Source of the DNA: Rhodocollybia butyracea
Taxonomy: Eukaryota; Basidiomycota; Agaricomycetes; Agaricales; Omphalotaceae
Reading direction: 5' to 3'
Assembly (NCBI GenBank): GCA_015501585.1
Contig: JADNRY010000011.1
Coordinates: 682,001 to 746,000, forward strand
Length of the DNA: 64,000 bases
The position numbers were made by a program, and so were the translations under genes. The notes under the pieces were generated by a model, which saw only the letters and a list, made by a program, of their open reading frames with translations, did no database searches and had not been told where the DNA came from. Shown here piece after piece: positions 47,155 to 60,300 of the stretch (its first letter is position 1; every line of letters begins with the position of its first letter).

Positions 47155-48166
47155 ATGTCCAAGCAATTTCAGTTCAAGCTTGTCCTCTTAGGTGCCGTTT
47201 ACTGCGTAGCTTTCTTGCTAGCCAATTATTGAACTAACCATGGTAATTTAGGCGAATCTGCGGTAGGGAAATCCAGGCAAGTATATACGCAGTAATTAAT
47301 ATGGAGCTCAATTCTCACTTTGTCTCTCTCAGTCTCGTTCTTCGCTTCGTCAAAGATCAATTCGACGACTATCGGGAGAGCACTATTGGCGGTAAGCTTG
47401 TTTGCTTTTGCCTTTTGCCTTGATCTCACTGCTTCTGTAGCTGCTTTCCTGACACAAACTGTGACGCTCGAGGACCAAACCACAGTCAAGTTTGAAATAT
47501 GGTCCGTGTACCAAATCTTATCATTAAGCTATATATATAAAGACGTCTCATCATAACGCTCTAGGGATACCGCCGGCCAAGAACGATACAAGGTATGCAT
47601 CTCGCGTCTAGTCGTACGACTCGCTGGTTTCTGATACTCTTCGCAGTCGTTGGTATGTCCTCAAGCAGTTGAAATATAGCCATACAATAACCTTATTCCA
47701 GGCTCCAATGTACTACCGGAACGCTAATTGTGCTGTCGTGGTGTACGACATCACCCAATCGGCATCACTGGAAAAGGCTCGCAACTGGATTCGTGAACTC
47801 CAACGCCAAGCAGACCCTTCAATAGTCATCGCTCTCTGTGGAAACAAGTCGGACCTATCTGCTCGTCGCCAAGTATCGGAAGAAGAGGCTAAGAAATATG
47901 CAGAAGAGGAAGGTTTGATGTGGGGAGAAACCAGTGCAAAAACTGGCGAGGGTGTATCAGAAATCTTCACTGCGATAGGCGCGTATTTTTTCTTATACTT
48001 TGAATGTAGCTACTGCTGATTATGCCTTACAGCAAAGAAACTACCTCTTACTGCTCCTCCGTCAGCCCGAGCTGGTGCAACTCGTGGCACAACAGGCGCT
48101 AGATCCGGTGTAGATCTCAACAAACAAACCACTGGCCAAAACCAGAATGAGCCATGCAATTGTTGA
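47155..48166 (+). CDS. Rab5-type small GTPase (Ypt51/Vps21 orthologue)
   Basis: Regulates homotypic fusion and maturation of early endosomes. Eight exons: 47155-47191, 47252-47276, 47333-47391, 47441-47501, 47565-47592, 47647-47652, 47702-47978 and 48033-48166. Signature motifs are G1 ESAVGKS, the effector region DYRESTIGAAF, G3 WDTAGQERYKSLAPMYYR, G4 GNKSDL and G5 ETSAKTG; it ends in CNC, a double-cysteine prenylation signal. YRESTIGAAF and YKSLAPMYYR are specific to the Rab5 group. Introns 2 and 7 use GC donors (47277 gcaagt, 47979 gcgcgt) and exon 6 has only six bases. The chosen start gives MSKQFQFKLVLLG; an in-frame open stretch upstream lacks a better context, but Rab5 proteins often have 10-20 more N-terminal residues. 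Confidence 0.92.
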
Positions 48167-48484
48167 TCTTTGGTTTATCCATCCGGTGCTATCTTTCGAT
48201 ATGTTCCTTTCCTACTTCATTTCCTTCGTACATTTTTGTAATATAATCTCTATATTTCAGTATACACTTTGGACATTGGTTATACGTAGACTGGGTTGTC
48301 CACTTTCTATTTCTTTCATCGGCATTACATAACAAATGCAAACATCGTTGTTGTGTATCACAAGTCAGAAGTGAAATGCCCTTGCAACAGACTAGAATAT
48401 TGTACAAGCAACAGTGCTGTACTAACGCACAATTCCAACGGAATAATGTACCGATATAGATAACAAATAAATGGCAGGAAATCG

Positions 48485-50854
48485 TTAAAAACCTGCCCTC
48501 TCTGAAATTTTTTTTCAGCACCATATACTTTGCACAGAAAGCGAAATACAAACCTAATCCCCTCCTGATATCTGCGTGCGCAAGTTCGGATTGCTGCACC
48601 TCCTGACTCTTTGACCAAAACCTGCTCTGCCAGTCTTTCGTCACAGTCAATACTCGTAGATTATTCTGAATAAACTTCATCGTGTCGTTTTCCATCGTGG
48701 TATACGGCTTCGACTGAGAACGTAGCAGGATGCTGATAACTTCGTACCAACGCTGTCGTTGATTCACGGATACGCGGCCCTCTTCATCCGAATATTGGTC
48801 TTTGATATGGACCAACTCCGTCAGATACATTCCGATAAATGGCACGCATGGTCCGTCGGCTTGAAGTTGCAACTGTCGATAGCTCGAAAACCCACCGCTA
48901 GGCTCGTTGTATTTGAGTAGTGTCTCGAGCATGTTCTTGCGCCCAACGTGTGCCCAAGTGAGATGAAGGCGAATGATGACAGTGCTCGATAATGCGTTAA
49001 CGATAGCGCTCATCGACGCAAAGTTGTTCAGGTTGCGACATTTCTTGAATATCATGATCAGATAGATGTGAATATAACGGAACTATAGCACTCACCTCGG
49101 CTACTTTGATCCAAAACTCGACAGTATCAGCCCTTCGTGGTAGTACGTTGTTGCTTAGTATGGTGTCAGTTACCCATACCGCGAGTTTGTCATGAGTAGC
49201 ACAGAAAGCTGATAGAGCTTCTCTTGCTTTGATGCAACCTACGGCTCTTGATCCTGATGTTATCTGAGCGATGAGGTCTTGCGGCGTGATCCTGCTGTAT
49301 AATTTGAATTCGTACAACGCCAATTGTTCAGCAACATCAGAAGGTTGAAGACTGAGGAGCCCACCCCTCGGCGATCTATTTTTCTTCCGGCGGTCGGTTG
49401 GGGAGATTGTTGTTGTGGGATTGGTGGCGAAAGTCTGAAGATGTCAATTAGTGGTATAAAAAGAGGGGGAAAATCAAATACTTACGAGGCGCGTTATGGA
49501 CTTGATAATCAGGCCCGCTGGCTGGCTGAGAACACTAGGCGGTTTGATGAGCTCAAGAAATTCTATTAATCGCCTAGATATGTGTGGTTCCTCCTCCAAA
49601 AGCCTTTGCTCCTCCAACCACATAGCGAAGACATTGAGAATCATGCGTTGTGTGGGCTGTAGACATCTATCTCTCCATTCAATGATCTCGGCCTCTGTGA
49701 GATTCTCGGGGTGGGTCATGCGGTAAATTTCCGACAACATATCGAATAGCTGGTCTGCGGTGGTAAACGTACGAAAGGTCGTCAAAAACATGCGCCGATA
49801 AGCAGTATCTTGAGCAATTTCTATATATGCTCAGTATCAGCAGAGCAAGTAGCGACAAAAACTCACTTCGTGCGTCTTTGCCAGATGACGGATGTATATC
49901 CCAGACTAATCGCTCAACCAAGGCTATTCGAGTACCTGAGATGAGTTTTCCATCCGCATCAGACTGAATTTCATCCGTGTGCCTGGGCTTAAGGTACCAG
50001 GGAGGATTGGCTTGCACCAGAACAGCATTATGAAAGGCGAGCGCCTCGTCACTACCGGTCAGTTTTTTTATCTTTTCATCACGACGCTTCAACGCATCTG
50101 GAGACAAGGATATGTCTGAGCCGATGGCACTATCTGACGATGTTGTGAGAGGAGGTAGCGGCCGACGAGTGGCTGGTGAAGGAGTTCCACGGTCCTGTGG
50201 ACTTTCCTGTTCTTTGGGCGTCGGCGGCGTAGGTTTATTGGTGGTATATCTAGGGAGAGAATTTGGAGGAGGGGGCTGTGGCATGGGTGTACCAGGGGAT
50301 GGAGGAGGATAAGGTCTGTTTGGACGATATTGTTCCCGAGAGTATGGAGGCGGAGGCGTAGAAAAGGATGGGGGTTCTGGTACCTCGTATGGAATTTGAG
50401 AAATCGGGGCCGAAACGTAGAGCTGTTCGGCCTCGTATTCGTAAACACGCAGTTCTTCTCGTACATTCCACAGTCTCTCGGTCATTTCTTCAGTGAGAGG
50501 CTTTACGAATGCCTGAGGAATCCAGCCAACGGTATCTCCGCCTCTTCGCATTGCGGCCCACCATCCTGAGCCTTCTTGCTTGATAACGTCCAACAGCTCG
50601 TTTTTCGAAAACGAGAGATGAACGGGGTCGTCGGATTTGAAGTCGTACATACATAGGACGGAGTATATTATGCCTTCAGAGCCACTGCTTGAAGGACTAG
50701 TTCCAGTGTCAGAACTTGGTCGGGCTGAAGACGAAGAAGTGTATGGGGAATCTGGCGAGATCTGGATGAAATTTGAGGGATAAGGCGAAGGGTCAATCGA
50801 CAAGTGGAGTGATTGGCGCATGGCCTGCGAGCGGCTGGCTGCTGCAACGGACAT
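48485..50854 (-). CDS. Ras guanine-nucleotide exchange factor with SH3 domain (Cdc25/Ste6 type)
   Basis: Catalyses GDP release from Ras, feeding cAMP/PKA or MAPK signalling at the membrane. Six exons: 49867-50854, 49486-49820, 49096-49434, 48554-49043 and a terminal 17-nt exon 48485-48501; the first four introns are 50-60 nt with GT-AG ends. Residues 62-120 form an SH3 domain (VLCMYDFKSDD, GSGWWAAM, GWIPQAFVKPL). A Pro-rich linker follows (PPPPYSREQYRPNRPYPPPS). The RasGEF N-terminal module is seen around FLTTFRTFTTADQLFDML. The Cdc25 catalytic domain contains KCRNLNNFASMSAIVNAL, PFIGMYLTELVHIKDQ and ends IRRGLERAGF. It is transcribed toward Rab5 (tail-to-tail, 318 bp apart). The published yeast names cannot be assigned one-to-one. 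Confidence 0.9.
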
Positions 50855-51198
50855 GTCAGAAAGAAACAGAAATGCAAGAAATACAAGGTGGTGAAGGACG
50901 AAGAGCGCTTATTTCATCACATCACATCACATCAACTGCTACCATCAAATTCGATCTTTCTACCTGCGGACACTACGTGGACTGACTCTACTAATTAGTC
51001 GCTCTTACTGGCGGAAATACATACACAGATACATATCCTGTGGATTTTACAGCAATCTAAAGCTCAGCCTATATACTTGAACGGAGTTGGTAGATAATCT
51101 GTGCCGCATCTTTTCGGCTATACCCGGCCCATCAATTGTCACTTGATTTGCATACCTCTTGTTTCCGCTTATTACTGTTACAGATTTAGGATTATGCT

Positions 51199-52447
51199 AT
51201 GGACGTCCGCGAGAGCAAAGGTAATCTGACCCTAGTACTCTCATGCTCGCTCTGATCCCAGTCCGATTCAGGTCCAGCTGCGGTATGATGATTCGCCCTA
51301 CAAGTATGGATATCTTTTCTCTTATGCTACACCCTTTGGGGCAGCCTTTCCGTGCAGAGATTAAGAACTCTACAAGAGAAGAAGGGAGCTCAAGCCAAAG
51401 CTTCGCGGAGAGATATCGCCACTCTTGTCGAAAGAGGTAAGATTGAAACGGCGAGAATCAAAGTTGAAGGCAGTGAGCACCTCTTCAAACAAGCATCATC
51501 AAAACTACTCAACGATATCTAGTCATCGGCGAAGACATTCACCTTGAGTTGCTTGAATTACTTGAACTCTATTGCGAGTTATTGCTTGCTCGTTTTGGTG
51601 TCCTCGATCAAAAGTAAGCTGTGTAACTCCATCTTCGGCTGTTGCTCTCAACTTATCGCTCAGTACTCGAGAACCAGACCCCGCTGTTTCCGAAGCCGTA
51701 TGCGCGTAAGCCTTCCTTCCAACATGTGTTCCTGAGCTCTGCTGACCAGATGTATCATTGTAGCATCATATACGCTGCACCGCGGACGGAATTGAAAGGT
51801 AAGGCTTTTTAGTAAACTCCGACAGTACTCTTCCACCTACCCTTTTTCAGAACTAAACGTCCTACGAGACATGCTCACCCATAAATATCCACGCGACTTT
51901 TCTGTGGCGGTCATAGAAAACCGAGAAGCCTGTGTCAGCGATCGTGTAGGTCCCTTGTCTCAGCTTCCTGATTTATTTCCTTTGACCTTCGAAATTTTCA
52001 AGGTAGTACGCAAGTTAGTCGTAGCTACACCCTCCGGAGAACTGGTAGATGCATACTTGGCAGAGATTGCGAAAGCTTATGGTGTACCCTGGACCCCTCC
52101 TTCATCAACGGCCGGCGGAGATGGACCAGATGGAGGTGTTAAGGTTTGTACCGACCGCGTAGATGTCCATCTCTCGCAAAAATTTGCACGCGTCTTCGGA
52201 ACTAATTTGCCACTTCTAGGAAACCACGCTCCAGTCCGAGCTCATTTTACCAGACCTCAAAGCTGAAGCGGCCTCTGCATCCTCGGCGCCCAAACTTCCC
52301 GATATTCCGCCGACGGAAGGCGAGAACGAGAAAGGCGCCACGTCCAAAGAGGGAAACCAAACCAAGAGCACTGTTACGAAATCGGACCCACCTGAGGATG
52401 AATTTGATCTTTTGACAAAGCGGTTTGCAGCGTTGAAAAAACGATAG
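51199..52447 (+). CDS. IST1: IST1, ESCRT-III regulator of MVB sorting
   Basis: Controls Vps4 recruitment in multivesicular-body formation and cytokinetic abscission. The core is clear: QLRLRTLQEKKGAQAKASRR, RGKIETARIKVEG, GEDIHLELLELLELYCELLL, PDPAVSEAVCAIIYAAPRTE, LNVLRDMLTHKYPRDFSVAV and LVDAYLAEIAKAYGVPW. The C-terminus EFDLLTKRFAALKKR is the usual IST1 tail that binds MIT domains. Exons: 51199-51220 (tentative), about 51274-51284, 51360-51472, 51523-51612, about 51668-51725, about 51764-51800, 51851-51944, 52003-52143 and 52235-52447. The first exon does not join in frame with the QLR segment using plain GT-AG sites, so the start is provisional. The last intron (52144-52234) is needed to reach the conserved tail. 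Divergent from the RasGEF gene, 344 bp apart. Confidence 0.88.
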
Positions 52448-55400
52448 CGATTTGGGTATGTAGACTGGATGGAGTGAATCAGTCCTGCGAGTATACCTGT
52501 CTGTCCGATGTGTATCTGTCCAACATTGCACTAAGCGAATAAGTATAAATGCAGCTTTATTGTCATTTGGCTATCTCCATGAGACTGGCGAGGACTCACT
52601 GATATGATACTATGTATTTGCTATGTATACTTACAAGTTTACAAATTGATATTCATCTCTATCCTAGAGAGACTAAGGCTATAAACTGCTATAAAACCCT
52701 GACCGAAAAAAAAATAAGTAGTATATTATTGCCCAATAAAGTACCAGTCACCCTCCAAGCTCTTGCTACTTGTCTCATCGTGATTAATGGTGCAACCCTT
52801 AGGGAGTGGCTGTTTTAAGATATATACAGAATATGTACAAAGTAGAAGATTTACATGTGATTTTCTGTTCTGAGGGACATTCTGAAAGGCGGCGGTGAAA
52901 CCAGCCTTCATGCAGGCTCTCCGTTTCCCGTTTTTGCGGTCGTGGCTTGGCTGATCCGTAGATTGTAGCCCTTGAAAAGCGCTCTCTTCTGTCGGTTCCG
53001 ACTCGGTCTATGTGTGAATGATGGGGACTCGGGAGGCCGACAATGATGCGACGCGTAGAAACCAGTAGAAACCGCCGTTTCGTGAAGGCTCAATCAATGT
53101 CACATCCGTCATTCGCTGTATCGGATATATACCGGACGAATCCGAATGGACACCACTCCATGACTGCTCTCTTGGGCCTCAAGTTTCCATTTCTCACATC
53201 CCTCATCACCACTCTGTGTCATCCACAAGAGGACACATTTCAAGTTACCGTGTATGTACGTTCTCCATCATCGAGAAGTTCGCAGCATCATGTACTTGAG
53301 ATATCTATCTTATATGATGGTGGAACAGCTTCATCTGACTGTGAGCCACAATCAGAACTCGGAATGCGCACACCGCAACTGACCATACTATACAGAACTT
53401 TACTACAAACGAGGCTCTTCGTGAGCGTGTAACTGTACAAGTCGAACGGGTTTTCGGCGGCACGAATCAAATGCTCTCTTCGAATCCGAGGTCCCAGGCA
53501 ATCAAGCTTTCAGAAGTTCGACACTACCCACATACTAGGATTCCTAGCCAAGCAAGCTCTACCTTTTGAACTGTATGCGATGAGACCATCGGATATCGCC
53601 TGCAATTCCGTTTTGGTACGAAGATAATTTGTGTCGGCTAGCCTCCGATTCCCTTTTTAGTGTCTTTGTTCTCGATAACGACAAGCGCATTCACGTACAC
53701 CCAGCTTCTGTCGTGCTCCGTCTACCACCGGTCTCATCGTTTTATCGTTCATACGCAAATTACTATCTTCTATCAGCTACCTACTGGCAGGAAAGATGAC
53801 GAACAGGGTTGAGGCGTCCCTTTCTGTTACGCACTTATCAGGTACTTACTTGCACTTGGCTTATACGGTACTGCGCGACTACATTTATACCAAAAGAGCC
53901 CTATACGGTTGTTAGGAAACGACTTGACAGCTTGGAGTATCTGTGTTCGATTATAAAGATCAAGAAGTTACACGAACATGGCTTGTGGGTATCCGCAGAA
54001 ATCGTCAGATACCGCGAAATCCTAGACTCCATCCAACAATGACACACACGAGGCTCATGGAGAGGATGCAGCTGGTTATGAGAACCTCAAAGTCATGCAG
54101 TGGCTCGGTCAGGGGTTGAACAGGGAGTCCACAAATGGGAGAAGGCCAGATTAGATGAGGGAACCTCCGCCGAGGAAAGGGTTCTCCATTTGGACGAGCA
54201 TTTCAACTGGAACAACAGCTTATTACTTATCACCGAACACTACCTATATCATCCGCAATTAAGGAAGATGTATACCTAAATACAAACGACATACAGTAGT
54301 GGGAGTGTCATTCATTTCATGTATCCAAAATGAGTAAAAGGCGAATAATCTTTCATGAGTGCAGGATTTACTCATCGCAATGCCACACTGCCAGCTCCGA
54401 AAAATGGGAAATAAATATTGGTACGCGCAGGTCTGATTATAACAGGGGTTGTTGGACACAGTAATTTTCCAACTTGGAATTCGTGACGGTCATCAGATGG
54501 GCGATAACATACTATTTGACCGTCGGAGAGAACACGGAGAGCCACCACTAGCCAACCACGAGCAAGCACATGTGGAGCAACGCGGAGCCTACACTTTTGA
54601 GAATTTGATGGATAAACTTGAGCCCCCAAAGAAGGAGATTAGACTTGGCCCGTCCAGGGTCTTCTCAGAAAAGGAGTCGATGCAAAGTTGGTGGCGTGCT
54701 TGCGTTGACTATGCATCGAATTATCAACGATCAGAGAAAGAGGGTGGAATATCTCTTGCGAGTATAAGATTTTCGGATAGAGGGGTGCGGGGTGGGCTGA
54801 AATGAGTAGCTTGCGAAGATCACGATAATTGCTTCTGATATTATTGCTCTTGTGCGGAGGGCGCATGTACTCATTTAAGATAGCATATATTCAGCACTAC
54901 TAAAGCCTAAATAGCTGTTACATGTTGTTGAGGATATCAATGTACGCTCTCTTGCCAAAATTTTTGCACTTAGTACAGGCTGGACTCCCCAGCTCAGTGT
55001 GTGGTGTAGACGCGCGTATATTTATCTTCTCCTGAAATCGTGAGCCCAAGAGACATGCCAAATCGAGTAACCGGATGAGGATAGGAGTTCCGAGCTGGGC
55101 CCGAGTCCTTCAGGCTCAAAAAATGTTGAATAAACCCTAATAAACCCCTGCAAAGTTTTAGTAAATGATGTTGAATTCGTCCCTGGAGAGACACGAATCT
55201 TGTTCATGATGGGACCAGTCTTCAAATCTAAGGGCTGAAGATGTTCAATTGGCCTCCAGATCTAAGTACTTGGCTTCTCATCTGGCTTGGTGCATTGAGT
55301 TTATATTTTGCTATTGTAGTTGAGAGTCTTGAGACATTCGCGGAAGCTCAGAGAGTGAAGGAGAATTGCGAAAATTTCAGAACTGGTGACAAAGATTGAG

Positions 55401-55662
55401 AAGAGAGCTCTGAGAGGAGATGAATTTTATTTTTAAAGGAGCGGGGAGATCTAAGATGATAAGTTTTTCTCCTTTGAGAATTGTTGAATAACATGTGACT
55501 CACGGCGGATCTCATTGGAACGACCGAACTGATTGAAATGGAAAATTCATTTCTCTCACACGATTTAAGCGGCCATCTCTTCCGCGAGCCTTGGGGATGT
55601 ATAAGTAGAAGTCCTCTAAAGCTTTTGTCAACTTTTCCTTAAATCCTTCGACTTATTTGCTA
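52448..55662. other. 3.2-kb stretch with unrecognised ORF fragments
   Basis: Frames on the plus strand at 53043-53432 (129 codons), 53809-54042 (77) and 54449-54805 (118) have ordinary amino-acid composition (for example LDSLEYLCSIIKIKKLHEHG and WWRACVDYASNYQRSEKEGG). They look like pieces of real proteins, but I recognise no family and could not assemble a spliced gene. They may be a decayed gene or a lineage-specific one. The last few hundred bases probably contain the methyltransferase promoter. Confidence 0.35.
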
Positions 55663-57124
55663 ATGGTTACTTATATCGCGCCTTTCGAGTCTCGCCTCTA
55701 CGGTCCCTCTTTTGACTTCAGCATGGATTCACCCAGTGACATGGACGACAGCGATACTGCTTCTGTGTCCTCTTCAGCTCATGTTTTCAGTTCAGCTGGG
55801 AGCATTGCAAGCTCAAAAACCTCCTATGTGTCTATGCGCTCGGCGTCGCCTGTTCCTTCGGTCTTGTCAGTAAGCAGCTCAATGCGAGCGCAGGCTTACA
55901 AGCATGAATTCGGACGGGGTCTCAACAACTATTCTGAGGTCTATCGTCTTCCTGCGGATGACGAAGAGCTGGAGCGTCTCGGTGTGTCATTTGGCGCGTT
56001 ATACTTGATTCCATCTCCTAATTCATGCTCAGACGCCCAACATATCATGTTCAAAGAAATAATGGGAAAATACCCTCCTTTCATGGAGGAAGTCATGGTG
56101 GATGATGTTCCTGGAGAGACCAAGGCCGTGTTAGACCTTGGTTGTGGGAGTGGGAGCTGGTATGTACTCTTTTGGCCGTTTAATATGACCCACATGTCTT
56201 TCCAGGATCATGGATGTTGCACGAGACTTTCCTCATTGCACTGCTGTCGCTGTGGATCTCGTCCCAATGCAATCAGTGTATGTCACCCAATTAATTACAA
56301 GTCCAGACTTAAACTAATATCTCTTTAGCCATATGCCACCCAACCTCAGGTACTTCTGTTAAGCTGCACCGGCCATGGTTCATTGCTCACTTTATTTTGA
56401 TCTTTACTTCCAGGAGTGAGGTCGATGATATAAATTTGGGTTTGGAGCATTTCTACGGCGATTTCAATGTAGTACACACAAGATTGATATCTTCAGGAGT
56501 ACGTTTGGGTTAATGTCTCGTTTGCACATCGACCTGACTACTCTTTACATTGTCTCAGATCAAGGATTATGAAGGACTTATTAACCACATCAGCATGGTG
56601 TTGCGGCCGGGAGGTCTCATTGATCTCATGGAGTTTGATTTTCATTGCTACGATGAAAATCATCAGCGAATTGAACTCGAAACCTCTCGGGTTGCGGGAC
56701 CCTGGTGGCCTCGGTTCCTTGCCTTTGTGGGTCTTGCTGCTCGCAACAGAGGTGGAGATGTCGATGCTGCCACTCATCTTCACTCTTGGGTATCGAATCA
56801 TCGTTCGTTTGAGAATGTTGTCTGCAGAGATTTCTACATCCCTACTTCGACGTGGAGAACGGACTCAGAGCTCTGGACTCGGTTTGGTGCTAATATGCGC
56901 GATGACATCTTGGTACGCTATTTGGTCTTCTACGGTCAACTCTGTCTGATTTCTCCTTACCGCAGGCCTTCTTGAAATCTGGTCGACCGCTACTTCTCGG
57001 GAGCGGTGTTCCTGAGGACTTGGTCAACGAAATCGAATCCAATGCTGTACAGGAAGTGTTATCCGGACAGGCTCGTCATTATGTCCGGTTGCAGTGCGTT
57101 CACGCCCGCAAGAAAGCAAACTAA
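55663..57124 (+). CDS. Class I SAM-dependent methyltransferase
   Basis: Six exons (55663-56159, 56206-56277, 56329-56349, 56414-56498, 56559-56912, 56966-57124) joined by GT-AG introns of 46-64 nt; exon 3 has 21 nt. The N-terminal ~100 residues are Ser-rich and probably disordered (DSDTASVSSSAHVFSSAGS). The methyltransferase fold shows motif I VLDLGCGSGSW, the following acidic strand VAVDLVP, an HTRLISSG strand, and post-motif LRPGGLIDLMEFDF. The substrate cannot be inferred; similar basidiomycete proteins are annotated as generic or LaeA/UMTA-type methyltransferases. No secondary-metabolite cluster is seen around it. The start at 55663 is the first ATG in frame. Confidence 0.85.
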
Positions 57125-57386
57125 AATCTGTTTTGGATTCTTTTTTTCAATACTACACTAGATAATCGGGTTCTTAATTTTCTTGATCTCTTCACACAAT
57201 ATATGTATATGTATCTATGTGCATTACTGACACCAGATTACTACTATTCCTCGATATAATTGACCAGTTGCCAGTGGCATTACACGATACTTATTTTGTT
57301 ATAGCTACATAGGGTAGACTTGTATTTTTTTCAGACCATTTTTTTAAATTGTAAACAGTTTGCGGCCCGAGCCCGCCTTTAACATC

Positions 57387-60300
57387 ATGGACCAAAACAT
57401 CGACCAGATCATAAATCCGAAATCCGGTAATGTAAAGCTACTGCTAGAAGAACTAGGGCTTGCCCATTTGCCATCGAGAAACGAGGTTCTTCAGGAAATA
57501 GAGAAACAATTACTACCTCAGGAGACGCTTCCCGCTCACTGGTTGCCAAAATATCAAATGTATGATTGCAGCATTATTCGAGGTTGTCTTTGCTTATGCG
57601 ACGATAGACACTGGGAACACGCCATCTCGATTCCTTCACTTTTGCCTTTAAATCCGTCTGCGCCTCCCACAGCTCTATCCTTTGTCCGTACAGGTCTTGA
57701 GGGACGTGTTACAGGCTATGTGGAGGTGTGAAGCCGGTTATCGCAGCCTCGAACATGTTCAAAAACTCATGTTCTATACTAGACACTGCAATCACGCGCT
57801 TCAAATGGTTTGACTTCCACATCGTTAGATCGTGCTCCAGGACCGAGCAAGAACTTTGTTCGTGGAAAATCTGGTCATGTTCCGTTTTGGCCTGGTGGAT
57901 TAGATGCCCTCGCAGATCCAGCATTATCAGTAGACGTAGACGGGAAAGAGAAAGGACTCCGGAAAATACCTCCTGGTTTTACTAGAGGCCTGCATCTTCC
58001 CGGCGATGAGCCGGAAGCTGACGACCTTTTGGCTTTAGAGGGACCGCGCGCGACTACCTCTCAAGAAGACGGAGAAGAGGGAACAGTGAGTGCACAATTC
58101 ACATGTTTCAATTTTGTTGGCTATTTACTCCGTATTTGACAAGATTCCGAGTGACATTACTCTTGACGAAGAGCTTCTTCCACCCTGGAGTAAAGACAAC
58201 GAGATAGACGATCTACTTCCAACATCGGTATGCACATCGCTAAACCTATGATAATTCAACTCCGACGCTTCTTTTCAGCGATCAAATTTGAATCCAGTCA
58301 AGCCTTTGAAACGGTCAAGCCATCTCAATGTTCAAAAACGCGATTGGGCTCATATTATCGATGTTCGGACGCCATTCACTAATTTTCATGAACTTGTACC
58401 CAATATGGTTCACAAGGTGTGGATATCAACGGAAACCCTTCGTGCTTTCGGAGCTCTAAATTCAAGCATTACAGTATCCCTTTGAGCTCGATGTTTTCCA
58501 GAAACATGCCGTGTATCACTTGGAGTTGGGAGATTCCGTCTTCGTGGCTGCCCATACTTCCGCCGGAAAGACAGTAGTGGCGGAATATGCGATTGCTCTA
58601 GCTGAAAAACATATGACTCGGTAGCTACTCAATTTTGAACCTCTCTACCTTTTGGCACTGACAGATTCTCACAGTGCAATTTACACGTCGCCCATTAAGG
58701 CCCTCTCGAATCAAAAATTCCGCGACTTTAAACAGACGTTTTCTTCCGCTTCAGTTGGGATCTTGACCGGAGATGTTCAGATTAACCCGGAAGCCAGCTG
58801 TTTGATCATGACTACGGAAATCCTCCGAAGCATGTTGTACAAAGGCGCAGACTTAATTAGGGATGTTGAATTCGTTATATTTGACGAGGTCCATTATGTT
58901 AATGATGCTGAGGTGAGCGCAGTGTTAATGAACTTTCTCGTTTCAAGATGAATTATCTCTGTCTTTAGAGAGGTGTAGTTTGGGAAGAAGTGATTATCAT
59001 GTTACCAGACCATGTCAACATTATCCTTTTGTCAGCTACGGTCCCTAACACCAAAGAGTTTGCCGAGTGGGTCGGGTAAGTGAAATGATTCAAGGTTACA
59101 ATAATTACTGTTCAAAGTGCTAACCCAGGTGTGTTCAGTCGCACGAAGAAAAAGGACATATATGTCATATCTACTGCTCAGCGCCCTGTTCCATTAGAAC
59201 ACTACCTCTATGCTGGCCGTGAGATCTATAAGATAGTAGATGCGCAGAGGAGATTTATTGCCAACGGGTACATCTGTCTATCTTATATTCCTCTCCTTAG
59301 CTAAATAAGTTATATATCAGGTACAAGGATGCAGGGGAAGCGCTACGGCGAAAACAAGACAAGGAACGGGAAGCAGCCGGACTACCTGCGGTGCAGCGAG
59401 TCGGCGCACGAGGTGCCGGACCTCAACGAGGACAACGAGGTGGCCGAGGCACCGTACCACCTACCCGAGGTCGGGGTGGATCTGGCCCGTCCTCATCATC
59501 AAGAACGATTCATACAGGAACCGACAAGAATCTCTACGTTCATCTACTAACTCTGTTGAAGAAGAAGAATCTCTTACCCACTGTAGTCTTTACCCTCTCA
59601 AAAAGGCGCTGTGAAGAAAATGCATCTACCCTTACGAATCAAGATTTATGCACGTCTGTCGAGAGGAGCGAGGTTCATGTGGCTATCGAAAAAGCACTAT
59701 CTCGATTGAAGGGTACTAGATATTCTCTTACTTTTAATCCACTGTGTTGATAAAAAATATTCTAGGTTCCGACAAAAAACTCCCTCAACTGGCTCGAATG
59801 AGAGACTTACTTAGTCGAGGAATTGGTGTCCATCATGGAGGACTACTGCCTATTGTTAAAGAGGTAAGGCTGAAGCACAACTCTAAGTGGTAACACTATT
59901 CAACTGGTTCCAGCTTGTTGAAATCTTGTTTGCCCGCGGCTTGGTAAAAATTCTATTTGCCACAGAGACCTTCGCCATGGTATGTCGAGCTCCCGAGGCG
60001 GATTGCCACTTGTACTTAATTGGTTCCAGGGCGTCAACATGCCAGCGCGATGTGTTGTGTTCTCTGGTATGCGGAAACATGATGGACGTAGCTTTCGAGA
60101 TATTCTGCCTGGGGAATATACTCAAATGGCTGGCCGTGCTGGACGGCGTGGGCTTGATCCAACCGGCACCGTAATTCTCGTTGCTAATGACAATATACCG
60201 GAGGTGCAGTCATATGAATCTTTTCATTTCACCATATTGAGATATCCTAGCAAACTGCGTTGAACACGATGATCCTAGGAACTCCAGAAAAACTGTCATC

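Noticed and set aside
55663..57124. Secondary-metabolite cluster around the methyltransferase
   Set aside because: Neighbours are SKI2 and IST1; no synthase, P450 or transporter gene nearby.
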